64,000 nucleotides of DNA from Jackrogersella multiformis (Eukaryota; Ascomycota; Sordariomycetes; Xylariales; Hypoxylaceae). Both the position numbers and the translations under genes were made by a program. The notes under the pieces are model-generated. The model worked only from the letters and a program-made list of their open reading frames with translations, did not search any database and had not been told where the DNA came from. Below are positions 12,048 through 24,707 of this stretch, one piece after another (the first letter of the stretch is position 1; every line of letters starts with the position of its first letter). The stretch spans positions 372,001 to 436,000 of the forward strand of contig CADCXD010000008.1 in the NCBI GenBank assembly GCA_902806575.1. Direction: 5' to 3'.

Positions 12048-12949
12048 CTATGCTATGCTACCTACATGCTGCTTTTCCTCCTCACCATGTCCTCTCTCGA
12101 GGGCCGTTCTTATTCGTGTTTGGGATTTTTTAGAAGCAAGGGCAGACTAGATCGGGAATCTAATGATACTTACGCCCGATTGTTGTAATACTTGAGTTTT
12201 GAGCTCAGCTCAACTCGAGCTCCTGCTCGGGGTCGGGTCAAAATTCATGTACGATATTTGTGGGATTACGAAGAAGGGGGTGGTCCGGGCGAAAAGGGAT
12301 CCAAGGCGGGAAACTGGACAGGTCGTTTTTCTCTTCGGCGTTCGAGCGTCGATACATGCGAGCGAGTGACCATCTTTTTCCGGTCTTTAATTTGGCGGCG
12401 GTGCCTCAGATTTCTTCTTCCATAGGATCAATAACTATCGGGATGTAGTCACGGGCTTATTTGCAATTGATTTGTAGATGATTGTCATGATGATGGTGAT
12501 GTCTTGGTTGTGTTTTAAGGAAAGTTTGTGTAAAAGATAAAAGATATAACCTAGAAGATGAATGGGGCGATATACCTAATAGAGTTTATAATAGGGCAAT
12601 CTAGGGACTGACAGATACCTAACCTAGGTGCCTACTTCCTTCTCAAGTTATTAGTCAGCCTCATCACCAGCTGATAGCACCTGCCACTAAGGATCTCCAC
12701 TTTCCACGTTTGTAAAAATTTCAAGATTCCAGCCGTTGTCCATTTCTACCTAATACAACTTAGTCTGTCAACTACAACTTCCATCGTCACCATCAAACAC
12801 CTCGGCCAATACATGCGAACCACGGCCAAATTTGTGAGAACTATAGTTCTGCGGTTCTCAGTTCTGTCACAATTCATTCTTATTTATGTTTGACTAAATT
12901 CTTCTACCTTCGAGCCCACATGGCTTGAAGGTCTACCTAGAACATTCGA
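12048..12949. other. 3'UTR and intergenic spacer
   Basis: About 900 bp between two plus-strand genes. No gene seen. A CCTAGG motif lies near 12620. The region just before 12950 should hold the promoter of the MYND gene. Confidence 0.5.
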
Positions 12950-15900
12950 ATGCTCAAACAAGCCACCATCAGAATAGCAGCCGCAGCACTCACGAGACTA
13001 CCGAAGGCATCATATAAGATGTTTACTTCAGCTACTATCCCCTATACAACTTATTTCTACCCTCTCGGCAATACCCCTGCAGTTAGCCTTACCAGGGGCT
13101 TACCTCAGGGCAGAGATGCCGATATTCTCCTCCTTGGGTGTGGCGATGCTCGCAATATTCTATTCACCTTGTACTCTGAACGAGGGTTTCGTAAGTCTTT
13201 TCCTTTGTGTTGTTGTTTTGTGTCTTGTTCCTCGAAATAGGGGCGGACTTGGAACTTCGTAACAAGACCGCTCAGATGTCACTACCCTTGTCCTCCGTAA
13301 ATTTTACTAAGCTCAGGTAGCACCTAGAAAGCTCGACATCACATGCTGTGATATAGAGGCAGCCATAATAGGTATGCAGAACACTCAAGAGTAGCTTGAT
13401 TTATGCTTAAATGTCCTAGCACGGAATGTTCTTCTATTCACCCTCCTCGTCGATGGCATCAACGCGGATGACGCGTGGGATATTTACTTTCATCTTCGCA
13501 TCAGCCAAGGTTCGAAGGATATCATCAAGGCTCAAGCACAGAAGATAGTATCTTTGTCAAGCAGTATCGACCAGTGGAGAAAAGGGCGTTACGGGTCCAT
13601 TCTAAGGTTCTGTGACGCCAACTCGCTACAAACTGTCAGACAGGTCTGGACCAAGTACGCATCGCTTCAGTCTAAGAGTGATGCTAGCTTTGAAAAAGAC
13701 CTAGACCGTTCTCGGAAACTCCTGGGACTTAAGAACTATCGACCCGATCTCATCCTTACTGGCCTCAGGTCTGCAGCTCCATTGTCACTCGCATCCAGAG
13801 AGGAAGTCCCTCGGGTCAGAGCACACTTCTGGAAGCATGGTAGCTTCTCCGTGCAGTCAGAAACGGTCCCAAACCCGATATTCTCGGACACATTATCTAA
13901 AAACATGTGCCTTCACTATGGCACAGATCCCGTTTTAGGATTCCATCTCGCAACTGCAATGGCGAATCTGGCCCCAGCTTCCCCGCTTCGTCCTAACGAG
14001 GACGATGACAAGGTCTTCAATCTCGTCAGAGCTGCCAAGACACAGTTTCGAGAGTGGGTGGCAGCTTTTAAGGACACCCCGGAAAATCGTATCAATCTCA
14101 GATTTACTACTTCCGACGCTTTGGCGTTCAGTCATGCCTTGAAGATCATTTCAACTTCGGACAGTAGGTCAACAAACCTATTCCGTCGTCAGATGGATGT
14201 AACGGCCGTCGAGTTTGACCCTTCGGCCTACGCTGGGGTCAACGCGGCGCCAACAAGCTTTGATGTGATTGATAGCTCAAATTTATCTGACCATCTTGGA
14301 GCGCTAAACGTATTAATTGCGGCTGCACCTTTATTGAAGACCTCGGCAAGCTCTACACTTTGGATGGAGATATTGATCAAGACGGAAAGGACGCGGAAAC
14401 GGCAATTTGACACTCTACTTCGTGGGCACACACCAACGTTATCTCTCCTACTTGGTCTGTTCCCAATCGATTTTTGGACCAATGCGACATCTGTGTCTTG
14501 TGTAGATGAACTCTTGGTGAACTATATGGCTTCATCGGAAGAGAAAACGCAATCGCATTCGCGACTGGCTTGGAAATTGCATGAGTCTATCTCACAGCAC
14601 CCCAATGGTCATGGTGTTCTGAATGTTGAACCACATGCGCTTGCCGAGGCTATATTCCAGGTTTATACTCAGATGTTTGAGCATGAGGACCCCGCGATCC
14701 TTGGGAAATTGGATTTCGAAGAAGCCGAAAGAAAGCTTCGAGATAATCCGTATCCGCCCTTTCACAGAGGTAGTTTCGTGGCGTTGATCAAGCATATAAA
14801 AGCAAAGACCTCAACCGATTGGCCGTCTTTCTGGGAGTATTTGTTGCACATGATAAACCTGGACAGTCAAAAAAAGACGACCTTACGAAACCTCTATCGC
14901 CAGGAATTAGGTGCCCAGCTACACCTCCACGGCCTGCATACAGAACAATGGTTAAAGGACGAAGTTAGCTCTAAGCCTAGCCTAGGTGGTTTTAACACTT
15001 GGGAAAACATACCTGAAGTGGTATGCGTAACAGTTGTGGTGCCGAGAAAGCAGATCGATCATCTGTATAGCACTGATATCAGCAAGATTAATGCACCAAC
15101 GCTCGAGGGTATCCTTGAATCGAGCCACGAATTCACTTGGCAGAATTTATTCGCCAACGTGCATGTCACGTTCGGCCACGTCGAGACATCGGGAAGTCGT
15201 GAGGCCGACGATTTCTCAATAACCGTTCTCCAGGATCCCCTTGGCTGGCAAGGAAAATCCCCTTTAGTAGCTTCCTTCTATGTCCCATCCAGTGCTCTGC
15301 AAGTCGAACCGAATGATACCAAGGTTGGAATAAACATTCAGAACACAGCCATAAATCTCCGAACTTTCGAACACATCCCTACCATGGCTGTTTATGCGAC
15401 GACAATAAGCGATACATCCAACGTCTTCGTTACTAGATATGCGCCGGGAAGGTCTGGCTACCCCTTCGCAAGCCGTCAAGCCGATTCTGTGGTAGGGACC
15501 AGCACCCCCAAAGTTGACGCACCCACCACATCCACGCAAATAACGGCGAATTTTGAAGAAAATGAGATCAAGACGCTGTGTGGTCGTGTTGATTTCTCAT
15601 TGTCACAACGGGGGAAGAAGCTATTAGCGGAACGAGTTCCAATAGAATTACGACAGTCATCACCATTTTCAATCGACATTGTATTTGGCCAGAAAGCTCT
15701 AGTTTGTCCTATCTCATTCCCAGTACCAGTTCTAAAAGAAACTGCCAAGACACGTGTCGCGCGCAAATCGGGCTACATTGAGGTTATCGCACCCCTAGCA
15801 GATCCTCTTACTTCAAAGTCCTTGTCGTCATTCATCTACCCAATCACACTCGGAGAGAGATCCGTGCCAATACCACTCAACAGTCAGCATGTTAACCTGG

Positions 15901-16778
15901 ACACGCTACCGATCATTGACGTAGATGAATCCCATAAAAAGGATAACCAGTGGCTGACTATACTAACTTCGCATCAATTCTCCGTCCGCGAGCGAAGACT
16001 GCGGGACTCCGCCGAACCTGACTCACTACGTGTAAACTTCAAGGAGTCCCTCTTTAGCATGTTCATGTTAGCTTCAGGGCTCCAAGGTGGAAACGCCGGG
16101 CTCTTCGCCCTCGAACTTCCTGAAAGTGGAAATCAAATGTTGATCTTTGTCCGATCCATTCGGCTCAACGGCGCCGAAGGATCCGTTGTAGCGGACGCCG
16201 CGGTAATCCCATTCACCCATTGGATGGTCAGAAGTGGAGAGGTCGAGCCATTCCTCAACCTACTGCGTGAACTAGAGGTCTGCTCCATTAAAGTCAACGA
16301 CGAAGAGCTTGTCCTCTGGAAGCACATCCTCCCCGCCTTCGCTGAACGATGCCGCACGTGGAGTCACAGCCCCAAATGCGAGTATAAGAGACACAGGGCG
16401 ACGATCCCGCTAAACACGAATATGGGAGAGCAGTTCATGTGCAGCTGCGGAAACGGCAAGCTACCCAAGAACTTCATAAACCATCCAGGGTGGGACGAGG
16501 AAGTATCTAAGCACGCAGTACGTGTGGCCATCAGCCCGACCTTCTCAGTGCCGTTTGTCGAGGATATCGTAGATCTCGATCTGCTCAAGCCACCTGATAC
16601 TCCCGAGCACCTGCAACTGGACAAGTGTCGCAACTGCAACGCGACCGAGGGCAAAAACGGGGGCGCCCTCTTTAGGTGCTCCAGGTGCAAGGAGGCCATG
16701 TACTGCTCACCGGAGTGCCAGCGCAAGGACTGGAAGAAGCATAGGATGGAATGCACCGAAATCAAACCCGGAGGTTAG
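12950..16778 (+). CDS. DUF4470 and MYND zinc-finger protein
   Basis: Predicted 1216-residue protein. Exons are 12950-13190, 13321-13371 and 13420-16778; the tiny 51-nt middle exon (GFPPRKLDITCCDIE across the junction) is needed to keep the DUF4470 region continuous. That domain spans roughly residues 30-120 (YPLGNTPAVSLTRGLPQG, DADILLLGCGDARNILFTL, then ARNVLLFTLLVDG). The C-terminus ends in a MYND finger at residues 1167-1209 (CRNC, CSRC, YC..EC, H...C), a zinc-binding protein-interaction module. No catalytic SET domain was seen between them, so this is not a SMYD methyltransferase. This architecture recurs in filamentous fungi without a firm function; the DUF4470 part has a Rossmann-like LLLGCGDARN loop. 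Frame is open throughout. Function unknown. Confidence 0.85.
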
Positions 16779-17110
16779 GTAGGCAAAGTACGTGGGATCA
16801 AAAGTGCATTTTTGCGGGTATCTTGTGTGCGATGGTTGGATGTCATGGCTTGCTTGTCTTTGGTAATTACAGGGCTATTCCCTCGAGGCTTTACACTACT
16901 GTGTCTTTTCACTCCCTATCTATCTAGCTCATCAGGTAATTACCTAGCTCAGAACTTCTGTAAACGCAATATCGACAGGAAGTTTCGACTTAGGTGAATT
17001 AAACAACTATTTTTAGGAAAATGTTAATTCTAGGTAAAGCTATAAATCAGATAGAATGGTAGGTTGACAATATACAATAACTACGTGACGTCTTTTCAAG
17101 TAGCCAAAAA
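16779..17110. other. Convergent 3' spacer
   Basis: About 330 bp between the convergent MYND and FAD-oxidase genes, shared by both 3' ends. Nothing else seen. Confidence 0.5.
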
Positions 17111-18923
17111 TTAGGCTCCAAGCTTGAAGCCTCCCCAGTTGAGCCTAGAAAAGACACCAGTCGGGTCATAAGCTTCCCTTATATCCCTCATTCTTTCAAC
17201 ATTCTCTGCGGGCAACCCAATAAAAGCATTTTGATAAGACGCTGCGTCACCCATGTAAATAAATTCGCTGGCGAGACCCATTTCCTGGTTTACAGAATGC
17301 CAGTACTCCAGGAAATTCTTCGACCAATTGGTTATCCGCAAATCGTCTTTGGCGTTAGCCCAGCCGGTAGCGAATTGCCATACTAGTAAATGTTAGCTCC
17401 TCTCATATCGGTATATTTAATAACATAGGATAAAATAAGTTATCAACCCGATTCCGAAAATCAAAATAAATAAAAGGGGGGTTTTGGCATCCTGTTCCTT
17501 ACTTATATACGGCTGGTCGTCATCTAAACCCCAAACATTTCCAACTCCGTTTGTTTTCGAAATGGTAACAGCGCTCTTGGGAAGTATGTTCAGAATAAAT
17601 GTAGGGTAGAGACCCTCCACGTCACTAAGGTCGTCGTCGATCGAAGCCTTCCATGCCTTGTAGATTCGGTAGAGCTGTTTAGGGTCCGGTTTCATCGTCT
17701 TGTGCCCAAACTGCTGTCTTTAAAAATATTCACGTCAGTATCTTGTGACCGCAGACGCAAAGTAGGATCTAATTTAGGTGATCCTTACCGAAACATCTGA
17801 AACGGACTATCAAGTTTATCATGCCATGTAATCGGAGACATAACATTGTTCTGCTCAGAGGTAGGGCCAGCGGCGGTGAAGTTAGAAAACCAGGATGGTG
17901 GTGACTCGGTTCCTTCTTGCACACCCAGTAGAGATGGACTTTCGACTTTGGTAGTAGCATTATAGCTGATGGTTATTACCGAGCCGGCGGCGATGTTTGG
18001 ATCGCTGTTGCTTACGAGATCGGTGGCGGCTTTGATGAAAGCCTCTATGGATGCTCCATCAAACTGCTGAATAGTAGTGCTGATCTTTGTAATCGGGTAG
18101 GTCTTGAGCCGAAAGTTAGTCACTACGCCATAATTGTTTCCTCCCCCTTTAAGGGCCCAGAATAGATCCGGGTTGCCAGAGTGGTTTGCGACAACTTGAG
18201 TGCCGTTCCCAAGAACAACGTCATAGCTGACAACGTTGTCCATTGAGAATCCGTATTTGTTGTTGAAGTAGTGGAAACCACCTATCAGCGAAAGCCCAGC
18301 AACTCCGATAGTCTTCATGCGACCGCCGATGCAGTATAAGCCGTATTTATCAAGTGCCGAGTAAACATCAACCCAGCGGTTGCCAGGTTCGACAGCGACC
18401 GTTGAATCATCCTCCGAAATGACAATGTTCATGAGGCTGTTTAGAGCTAAGAGAACACCACCGTCGATGCTATTCGATCCCGGAACCTATTATTTCATGT
18501 TTTAGCCATATTCTTCTAAGACAGCCAAAGTAACTAACGTACGTTCATATGACCGCCGCCCCGGATAGCAAACTGAGCCCCTGACTTAGCAAAGATGCCA
18601 ACAGCGGTTGCGACTTGCTCGGCCAGGGTTGGCATGAAGATACATGCTGGCGCAAGATTGGACCGGATGTCATAAAAGTTCGTAGCCTCTACCGTGTAGT
18701 TTGTTGATTGCGGGAAGAGTACAGACTCTCCGTAAAGCTCGGCCAATTGACTGCATGCTGATGCTGCTCCAGAGGTGGTAGTAGTGTATCCTGGCACTAC
18801 TCCAGAGGTCGCGTTGGTGAATGTTGAGGGTACTCCAGAGGGAGTGGCGGAGGATGAACAACCTTCTGCGGACACCGATAGAATAGCAGCAGTAGCTGGA
18901 ACCAATGATTTTTTCAACAACAT
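17111..18923 (-). CDS. Secreted FAD-linked oxidoreductase (VAO/PCMH type, BBE-like C-terminus)
   Basis: Predicted 521-residue secreted flavoprotein on the minus strand. Exons 18923-18543, 18486-17789, 17717-17503 and 17382-17111 join in frame through GT-AG introns. It starts with a signal peptide (MLLKKSLVPATAAILSVSAEG). The FAD-binding domain carries AIRGGGHMN, where His125 is the expected 8-alpha flavin attachment site. The second berberine-bridge motif reads GGRMKTIGVAGLSLIGG; the Cys that would give a second flavin bond is absent, so attachment should be mono-covalent. GNPDLFWALKGGGNNYGVVT is the usual second FAD loop and the C-terminus has the BBE-like AYDPTGVFSRLNWGG. Such enzymes oxidise sugars, alcohols or secondary metabolites; the substrate is unknown. 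It diverges from another family member at 21552. Confidence 0.87.
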
Positions 18924-19409
18924 CTTTATTTGGTGACACTAGTAAGCTTCCATATAATCTGATAATCTGAAGGAATGGTAGAACTTGAGAATGTATTTGA
19001 CAACTGCAGAGTATATAATTAATATATGTACATTCTCGTAGCTTAGTGCTAGAAGACATAAAGGTCAGTCGTTCGATCTCCATTTCATGATGATCATATT
19101 TTCACTAAGCAATGATTGAGATTCTGAGCTAATCTCGGGTTCGTTATTCTTTCGTACCTTGTACGAAGACATCTAGAACCGCCTATGATAGTGAAACTTC
19201 ATGATAGTCTACCTAGAGCCAGGTAATCATGTTACCTGCACGGCAAGCTTTAGTTTTCTAAGCCACACACTACCTACGCAAGCAGCATTACATGTCGCCC
19301 TTAATATGCATAAGCAGTGAATGTTAATAGCATAAATTACCGCGGAATCAACAAGGAAATCTAGAAACCGCGATTTTAGTCTGCCTGGAATTGAGCCACC
19401 GGCGAGATA

Positions 19410-19500
19410 CCAATAGCGCTAACAAGAATCGAACCCGTTCTCACTACTAATAGGTGGGATCTCGCCTGGTCCACTGATCGACTAAAGTGACGGAGCAAGT
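19410..19500 (-). ncRNA. tRNA-like relic (possible tRNA-derived SINE or tRNA pseudogene)
   Basis: The reverse complement contains a B-box-like GGGTTCGATTC inside a possible T-arm: five-base stem halves ACGGG and CTTGT around TTCGATT, with two G-T pairs. An A-box-like stretch (TTTAGTCGATCAGTGG) lies at a suitable distance upstream. The acceptor ends do not pair convincingly, so this is unlikely to be a working tRNA. Confidence 0.3.
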
Positions 19501-20514
19501 GCCTAAAACTATGGAGTTTAAACATACTATTCCTAATATAGCATATTTATGTAGATACTTGAATTATGATATAATTACCTTTACATAAGATTAAGTACCT
19601 ACCTTTTCAAACCGTTATCACGGACCTTACTGGCGCTGTAGATAAAGGAACTACGTAACTTAAGTCTATCTGCAAGCGCGTTATTATATTCTAAAGAAGG
19701 ACATATATTACTGAATTCAAAGCCATTTTCTTCGAAGGCATTAAGAAATAGTAAGAGTAGCAGGCGGTAGTGAAGAATAAAAGCTAAAATGAAGCAGTAT
19801 TATAGCGTCTTTGAACTTTGTGGCTACCTATAGGTAATTGCTCCGCCACTTCAGAGCACTGGTCCTAGTGGCTCTTCAAACATTAAAGCAAACGGCATTA
19901 AAGAATCCGGAGAAAATGGATCTGGACCTAACTTATCTAGGTAGTTTTTAATGTCAACCTATTATAAACTTTAGACTGGGCTTTAGAATTAAGATTGTCG
20001 ATATAGCGGTACTTTAGCAAGTAGACTATTTGTAAGCACCGGCCTTAGCTAATATGAACGGCATCGCGGTGGCAAGTTACGACGGCGGAGCCCCGAAACA
20101 TACCGGATCTCACACAAATCCGATTAGTTATGAAAAGGCATAAACTTTTAATGTACGACCTATTCGTATAATGTAGTGTATATCCGAGTGTACGATTCTT
20201 TTTAAACTAACGGCTATTATTAGTTAGCTCAACTTAACCCGCCTTAGGTTTAGGTGCTGGGGGATATTATTAGATCGACATAGGGGCAACCTATGCATCT
20301 TATCGTTGTCCTTAAATCTTAAAAGCATTAAAGACTCTTTCACATTCCGAAATGATTTTAATATTATGTGCTTAAGTATTGGCTTAACTCTTCTTTAATG
20401 TAGTTATAACAGGTATATCCCATATTGGCAATATCAAGAAAAGGTAGAAGAGGCGGAGTGTACGAGGTAAGCGGACGGGGTGAACGGGTTTAACGGATAT
20501 ACTAAAAAAGGGGT

Positions 20515-20575
20515 GCAAAGCCCAAGATTCGAACGCGAAGCTTTTCGGATTAAGTTTTACAACGGCCAAACTCAG
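20515..20575 (-). ncRNA. tRNA-like relic (B-box GCGTTCGAATC)
   Basis: The minus strand has an A-box-like TTGGCCGTTGTA and a B-box-like GCGTTCGAATC about 30 nt later. The T-stem pairs poorly and no acceptor stem closes. Best read as a decayed tRNA or tRNA-derived short interspersed element; chance similarity is possible. Confidence 0.22.
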
Positions 20576-21551
20576 GGTTTACTTAATCATAACTTGAACT
20601 TATCTTAATAATGGCTTGGTTTTAAAAATGAAAATAGAATTAAGCAAAGTGGATTCCTTAGGCCGATTATATCGCCATTTTAAGGGGTTCGAGACCGTCC
20701 ATAATGTTGGAGGTGGTAGTAAGGCGACGCTCTCAGAGCCTATCAAATGACAGCCATAGGTTGGGGTTCGTATGTTCTACCATATATAGCAGCTGTGAAA
20801 GAAGGGAATCAAACGTTAAGACCTTTTGTAAGTAATTATCAATCAGCAAAATAACAGGAATCGCCCAGGGCTTGGCAACCTCAAAAGTGTAACGCTCTTC
20901 AGCTTTCCCCATCGTCGAGCAATTAGATGACCCGGAAACTGTGATGCCAAGGAAGTTTGTCAGGTTAAGCTTTCGTACCTAGGCAATATAGATGATTTTA
21001 ACATTAGCATGTGGTGATGTGGCTTTGAAGCGTACCGTGGTTACTCCTCGGTGCGTTCCGTTTAGCCTGAAGCTTTCGCTATTTAAGAGTCCATGTGCGC
21101 GAAATCGTTGCAATCACACAACATTAGAATTCTAGACCTGGAAATCAAGTCGTATACACCCGATCAGCATACCATCTTGGTGTTAATATCGTGTATATGC
21201 CAAGACCAGAGCCGCTATTATCGCCGGTAGTATTATAGCAACCACCCAACTGACATATCGCCATTCAAAGCAACCTTTGCTGGGTCTGCAGGCTTACTTG
21301 ACATGACAAACAATGGTCATCTGACTATTTCACGGCGACTATGGATGATATCTGGTTCGATGTCTCGGGAATTCGGATACCATCTACGAAGAGGAATCTA
21401 GCCCCTATTATTATCAGTAGGCACTATGCCTTCCCGAGAAATATACAAAATGGCATTGTGACCAAAAAGCTTCTTATAATATTTGGTGAAGATATCATCC
21501 GCGGAGGGAAATACTGCTTAGAAGTAACTAGCCTAACAGATCTTCGTCGCC

Positions 21552-23590
21552 ATGAAGCCGAATCTTCCTCTCGTTTGTTTGGGTGCGTTACTTTCCGAAG
21601 CTGTGTCGCTCCAGCTTCCACCGCTTCTTTCAGACTCCATTCAGCTTACCCAGCAGGAAATTGGTGATTTCTCCGCGATAAAATTTGGCGATGAGACTGC
21701 AGTTTCAACGGACAGCGACGTTCCTGGCTGTAAAGTCTTCCCCGGTGATGAAGCGTGGCCCTCGGTGGCCGACTGGGACCAATTGAATAAAACAATTGAG
21801 GGAGTCCTCCTGAAACCAAAGCCTTCGGCCGCCGTTTGCTACCCAGGACCTGATTACGATCAAGCGCAATGCACATTTTTGCTCTCGAACCCCTCCTCAC
21901 ACTACTGGCTTGACGAACCACTCGTCGCATTGACGGAATGGTCTCAAGGCAGTACTTGTCCTCTCGCCTTGGATCCCGTGGGAAACTGTACCCGAGGAGG
22001 CTTCCCTGAATATGTCGTCAATGCTACAAATGTGAAGCATATCCAAGCTGCAGTCAACTTCGCCAGGAATAAGAATATCCGACTAATAATCAAGTAAGAT
22101 GGGTTCACATTGCTTACGCATTTGCATAGATTTAGAAAAACGCAATCCCCTGACAGCTTAAAATAGGAATACCGGACATGATTTTGGGGGTAGATCAGTA
22201 GGAGCGGGATCCCTCAGCATCTGGACGCATCATTTCAAGCAGATGGAGTTTATTCCCTCGTACACGATCGGACCATACAGCGGGATGGCGGCTCACCTTG
22301 GATCCGGTGTCGAGTCGTGGGAAGAGCACAATTTCATGGCGGCTAACAATATATCAATAGTCTCACCCGGGTGTGGTACGGTAGGGGGAGTCGGCGGTTG
22401 GATGAGCTCGGGAGGTCACACTACCATTACCTCTAAAGTTGGTCTTGGAGCAGACCAAGTGCTTTCCCTGGGCGTAGTTACTGCTTCCGGGCAGTATGTA
22501 ACTGCTGATCCGTATACCAACACCGATTTATTCTACGCGATTCGTGGCGGCGGCGGAGGTATGAACCTACACGCATCCAGACTCCCACTAGAATAACCGG
22601 CTCTTCAACTAACTAACAATCACAATAGCAACCTACGGAATAGTAACGTCTGCCGTCTACAAAGCATACCCACCGATCAATATGACGACTTCAGGTCTCA
22701 ATCTCATGCTCTCGAGCCCTTCGGATACGGGCACCCCTATGCCCGGCGTAGTCACGGATGCCGAGACATTTTGGCAAGGGGTAGGCACATACTATAGGTT
22801 CGTGGCAAAGGTGCTCGACGCCGGCGGCTACGGTTTCAGTTACATCTACCCAGGGCCGAACAACACCTTCTCGTTCACAACTAGCTCGCAATTCCCCGCG
22901 TCCACGCCGGCGGCAGTCTTCGCCTTCATGCAGCCACTGTACGATGAACTCAACCGCATCGGCATCGACATCACCAACCCTCCCTTGCGGCTGTCGACGC
23001 TCTACGGGTCGCCCGGGAGAGGGGTCGGCAGCCCGCCGGGCAACACGCGGTACAGGTCGCGGCTGCTGCCGCGCGAGAACTGGGAGGACGACGGGCTGTG
23101 GAACGGCACCATGAAGGCGATCCGCGCGGCCACTGAGGCCGGCTTCGAGAACGACTTTTACTTCCACGGCACGCTGGCGTCGCCGACGGCGGACGTGGCC
23201 GGGTGGCCCGGCAGCGAGAACGCGGTCAACCCGGCGTGGCGCAACAACCGCATGCACGCGATGCTGATGGACCAGGTGCCGCGGCAGTCGACAGCGCGTG
23301 ACGCCGTGCTCAAGGTGTACATGGACATGCTGAGGAACGCGGCGCCCGCCGCCGGCTCGTACATGAACGAGGGCGACCCCGGCGAGCCCGACTGGCAGCA
23401 CGCGTTCTACGGGCACCACTACCCGCGACTGCTAAGCGTCAAGCGTGCGCGCGACCCCTGGGGCCTGTTCTGGGCGCCGACGACGGTCGGGAGCGAGGGC
23501 TGGGCGGTGCGGCCTGTGGACGGGTACCCCGAGTCCCAGAACGGGAGGTTGTGCCGGACTGGAGAGGGGGAGGGGAGTAGTGAGGAATGA
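21552..23590 (+). CDS. Secreted FAD-linked oxidoreductase, berberine-bridge-enzyme-like, likely bicovalent flavin
   Basis: Predicted 631-residue secreted oxidase. Exons 21552-22093, 22167-22558 and 22629-23590 join in frame via GT-AG introns. It opens with a signal peptide (MKPNLPLVCLGALLSEAVS). The FAD domain shows NTGHDFGGRSVGAGSLSIW with His185 as the 8-alpha attachment site, and SPGCGTVGGVGGW where Cys250 matches the 6-S-cysteinyl site, so a doubly attached flavin is expected. NTDLFYAIRGGGGG and TYGIVTSAVYKAYPP complete the flavin site, and the BBE tail has NEGDPGEPDWQHAFYG and ARDPWGLFWAPTTVGSEGW. It is of the fungal 6-hydroxynicotine-oxidase or sugar-oxidase-like type; substrate unknown. 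The 3' half (22900-23560) is clearly more GC-rich than the first exon. Confidence 0.88.
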
Positions 23591-24707
23591 TTGTGGATAC
23601 CTAGGGGCTTGCTTGTATATAATAGAAGGTAGTTGCAATCTTAGTCAATGGCGGTGTGGTTTGCGCAAACACGTCCTCGCTCCATTTCGAGTGATACAGA
23701 GTGTTACAAGTGTTTGAAAGAGATGGTGTCACGGCATAGGCCTTTCGGGTCTGATAATAATAATGACAGTATCGAACGAGAAGCTATTAAAATCCCTCCT
23801 ATTCCAAGTAGATTAGGTAGGTAGCCAGGTACTCGGGGAGTGTGACTTGCTCGCTACTCCTGAACAAAATATGTGACGCCGGTTACCTCCGTCTCCGTAA
23901 ATAATGACCTGATTACCTAGGTATAGTAACTAAGACCCTTTCATAAGCACTGTGATCCTTTAACTACCTAGAGTGCTACAAGGATCAGCATGAAGCAACC
24001 TTGACACCTGCATATGTGGTCGGATCGTAGCTAGAATACGTATCACTTCTTCTCAGTCGAAATGGTAGATATATAGGTACCTAAGGTATTAAGGAATCAC
24101 CGCAATCGACGTCCATATGCAGACATGTCGACTTATCCCGTGATCTCGGCTAATGTAGAGACTGTTGTATTCGGAGTGTGCGTGGTTGTCATTTGATTTA
24201 GTAGTGTTTGTTAACGATGTACGTTGTTGTGAGGCTAATTAGCTACCTACCTACCTAAGGTAGGTTAAGACGTTAAAGGTGTAAGATAGGTATGAAGTAG
24301 TAAGAGTAATTTTTCAGGGGCATAAGAGGAAGTGACCCAAGTATAGCGATCGCTCTGCTAGGTGAGCTACTCCACCGTATGGGAAGAAGAGTGATAGGCT
24401 GTGGTGCTATTCGATGAGTGTTGGATATTATTGGAAAATCAGAAGTCGACGTTTTTAACATTTGAGGATATTATCTCGCAGAAATTCCCGAATAATAGGT
24501 TTTAACCTAAAAGTGGTCGTCATATTATAGACGTTCTGTGAGGTTGAACAATGATGGGAATTGTTTGATGAAATGTAGTGTGATGTATGAATACGTTACA
24601 ACTTGGACCGTTTTTCTCGTTTTTAATAAAGCAGAAAAATATAAAAGTGATTTAAGTCTATATGCCGCAGATCAAATACTCTAAGGGTACACGTCTACCC
24701 TTTATGG
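23591..24707. other. Intergenic spacer with palindromes and a tRNA-like relic
   Basis: No protein gene seen in about 1.1 kb. ACCTACCTA/TAGGTAGGT motifs occur at about 23815-23825, 23915 and 24240-24265. A tRNA-D-arm-like stretch on the minus strand lies at 24325-24385. Confidence 0.45.
24325..24385 (-). ncRNA. tRNA-like relic with D-arm-type sequence
   Basis: The reverse complement reads GGTGGAGTAGCTCACC then TAGCAGAGCGATCGC, similar to a tRNA D-arm (TAGCTCA...AGAGC). It is followed about 15 nt later by GGGTCACTTCC, in the place of a B box. No complete cloverleaf is possible, so a tRNA-derived repeat relic is the most I can claim. Confidence 0.3.

Larger units (their letters stand above)
18924..21551. 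other. 2.6-kb spacer between two divergent FAD oxidases, with tRNA-like relics
   Basis: No protein gene recognised. Composition becomes AT-rich in the middle (about 19500-20650), with decayed repeat character. Two places resemble internal RNA polymerase III promoters on the minus strand: around 19400-19500 and around 20520-20580. The outer parts should carry the promoters of the two flanking genes. Confidence 0.45.

Noticed and set aside
22691..23419. Minus-strand 242-codon open frame opposite the FAD oxidase
   Set aside because: Arg/His/Val-rich shadow of the GC-rich third exon of the plus-strand oxidase.
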